NCBI GenBank assembly: GCA_015295805.1
Contig: DVEF01000105.1
Coordinates: 1 to 45,433 of the forward strand
Reading direction: 5' to 3'
Length of the DNA stretch: 45,433 nucleotides
From: Geminocystis sp. M7585_C2015_104
GTDB taxonomy: Bacteria > Cyanobacteriota > Cyanobacteriia > Cyanobacteriales > Cyanobacteriaceae
The position numbers were made by a program, and so were the translations under genes. Within the stretch, counting starts at the first letter, position 1. Each line of letters begins with the position of its first letter. Under the pieces are notes generated by a model. That model did not search any database, was not told the DNA's origin, and was given only the letters and a program-made list of their open reading frames with translations. Positions 44,828 to 45,433 of this stretch are shown piece by piece.

Positions 44828-45433
44828 ATGGGAGTTCGTACCTACAGACCATACACCCCGGGAAGAAGACACGCAGTGGTGTCCGACTTCTCGGAAATCA
44901 CGAAAACTGAACCGGAAAAGTCCCTGGTCAAATATATCCACCGCGCTAAAGGCCGCAACAACCGCGGGGTTATCACCGCTCGCCACCGTGGGGGGGGCCA
45001 CAAGCGTCTTTACCGGATTATTGACTTCAAGAGAGACAAAAGGGATATTGTCGGCACAGTTGTCGCCATCGAATATGACCCTAACCGTAACGCAAGGATA
45101 GCGCTAGTAGAATACGAAGACGGGGAAAAACGATATATCATCGCTCCCGCCGGCATCCAAGTGGGCGCCAAAATAATGGCAGGGGAAAATGCCCCCTATG
45201 AAATAGGCAACGCCCTACCCCTAGAAAAAATACCCCTGGGCACAGAAGTCCACAACATAGAACTAACTCCAGGCAAAGGGGGGCAAATGGCACGAGCAGC
45301 CGGGACCTATGCCCAGGTAGTGGCAAAAGAGGGAGATTATGTCACCCTCCGTCTGCCCTCCAAGGAAGTGCGAATGGTGCGCAAGGAATGCTATGCCACC
45401 ATCGGCAGGGTTGGCAATGTGGATGCCCGTAAC
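44828..45433 (+). CDS. rplB: 50S ribosomal protein L2 (5' part, cut by window end)
   Basis: The first 202 codons of a protein of about 275 residues that supports subunit joining and peptidyl transfer. Seen: [84 protein letters not shown] and [10 protein letters not shown] at the window edge. The conserved C-terminal part with the catalytic-centre histidine lies outside. ATG 44828 follows rplW by 45 bp. Confidence 0.97.
   Translation, partial: MGVRTYRPYTPGRRHAVVSDFSEITKTEPEKSLVKYIHRAKGRNNRGVITARHRGGGHKRLYRIIDFKRDKRDIVGTVVAIEYDPNRNARIALVEYEDGEKRYIIAPAGIQVGAKIMAGENAPYEIGNALPLEKIPLGTEVHNIELTPGKGGQMARAAGTYAQVVAKEGDYVTLRLPSKEVRMVRKECYATIGRVGNVDARN

Overview
The window comes from the chromosome of an oxygenic cyanobacterium. 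Several genes are close to diagnostic: a CP43/IsiA-type chlorophyll antenna protein, ferrochelatase with a C-terminal Cab/Hlip-like helix, Psb34, Psb30/Ycf12, the ferredoxin-type divinyl reductase BciB, Ycf66, and the plastid-type ribosomal protein PSRP-3/Ycf65. A ribosomal protein cluster that starts with rplC and has no rpsJ in front also fits. I cannot name the genus. Only one exact HIP1 octamer (GCGATCGC) was noticed, so the genome is probably HIP1-poor.

Layout. 1-650: remnant of a four-helix-bundle (S23-type) protein and a (TAG)6 tract. 0.65-5 kb: isiA-like gene with a candidate Fur box, a degenerate Nudix-like gene, hemH, and a cation diffusion facilitator convergent with hemH. 5.1-7.5 kb: a two-gene unit made of a 59-residue unknown protein and an orphan DndD/Rad50-like ATPase, then psb34 on the other strand. 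7.7-11.1 kb: a decayed stretch with almost no intact genes. It holds a flippase pseudogene broken by three in-frame TAG codons and a G-run frameshift, followed by degraded IS1-like and IS5-like transposases.

11.1-22.7 kb: a one-direction polysaccharide locus with five GT2/GT4 glycosyltransferases plus a sixth (GT2) at 19.7 kb, a Wzy-like polymerase, an intact Wzx-like flippase and two PAPS-dependent sulfotransferases. Together they look like a Wzx/Wzy-type pathway for a sulfated extracellular or cell-surface polysaccharide. No export/co-polymerase (Wza/Wzc) or initiating phosphoglycosyl transferase is in the window. 22.7-24.2 kb: pseudogene of an AAA-ATPase-like/PDDEXK nuclease protein that has lost its Walker A region.

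24.4-45.4 kb is mostly core genome: bciB, ycf66, tRNA-Leu(CAA) overlapping the end of an M48 peptidase gene, an RHH-like small protein, gcvH, a lone glycosyltransferase, a cysteine-cluster protein, psb30, malQ, a membrane protein, dnaG, a HAD phosphatase, PSRP-3, a short PBP4-type carboxypeptidase, plsC, rbgA, nadD, a small conserved protein, a MscS channel, and rplC-rplD-rplW-rplB (the last cut by the window end). The leader in front of rplC carries a segment that resembles the right end of an IS200/IS605-type element.

Most attractive targets for follow-up: the orphan DndD two-gene unit, the sulfated polysaccharide locus with its dead flippase copy, the IS605-like relic in the ribosomal protein leader, and the in-frame TAG near the end of ycf66.
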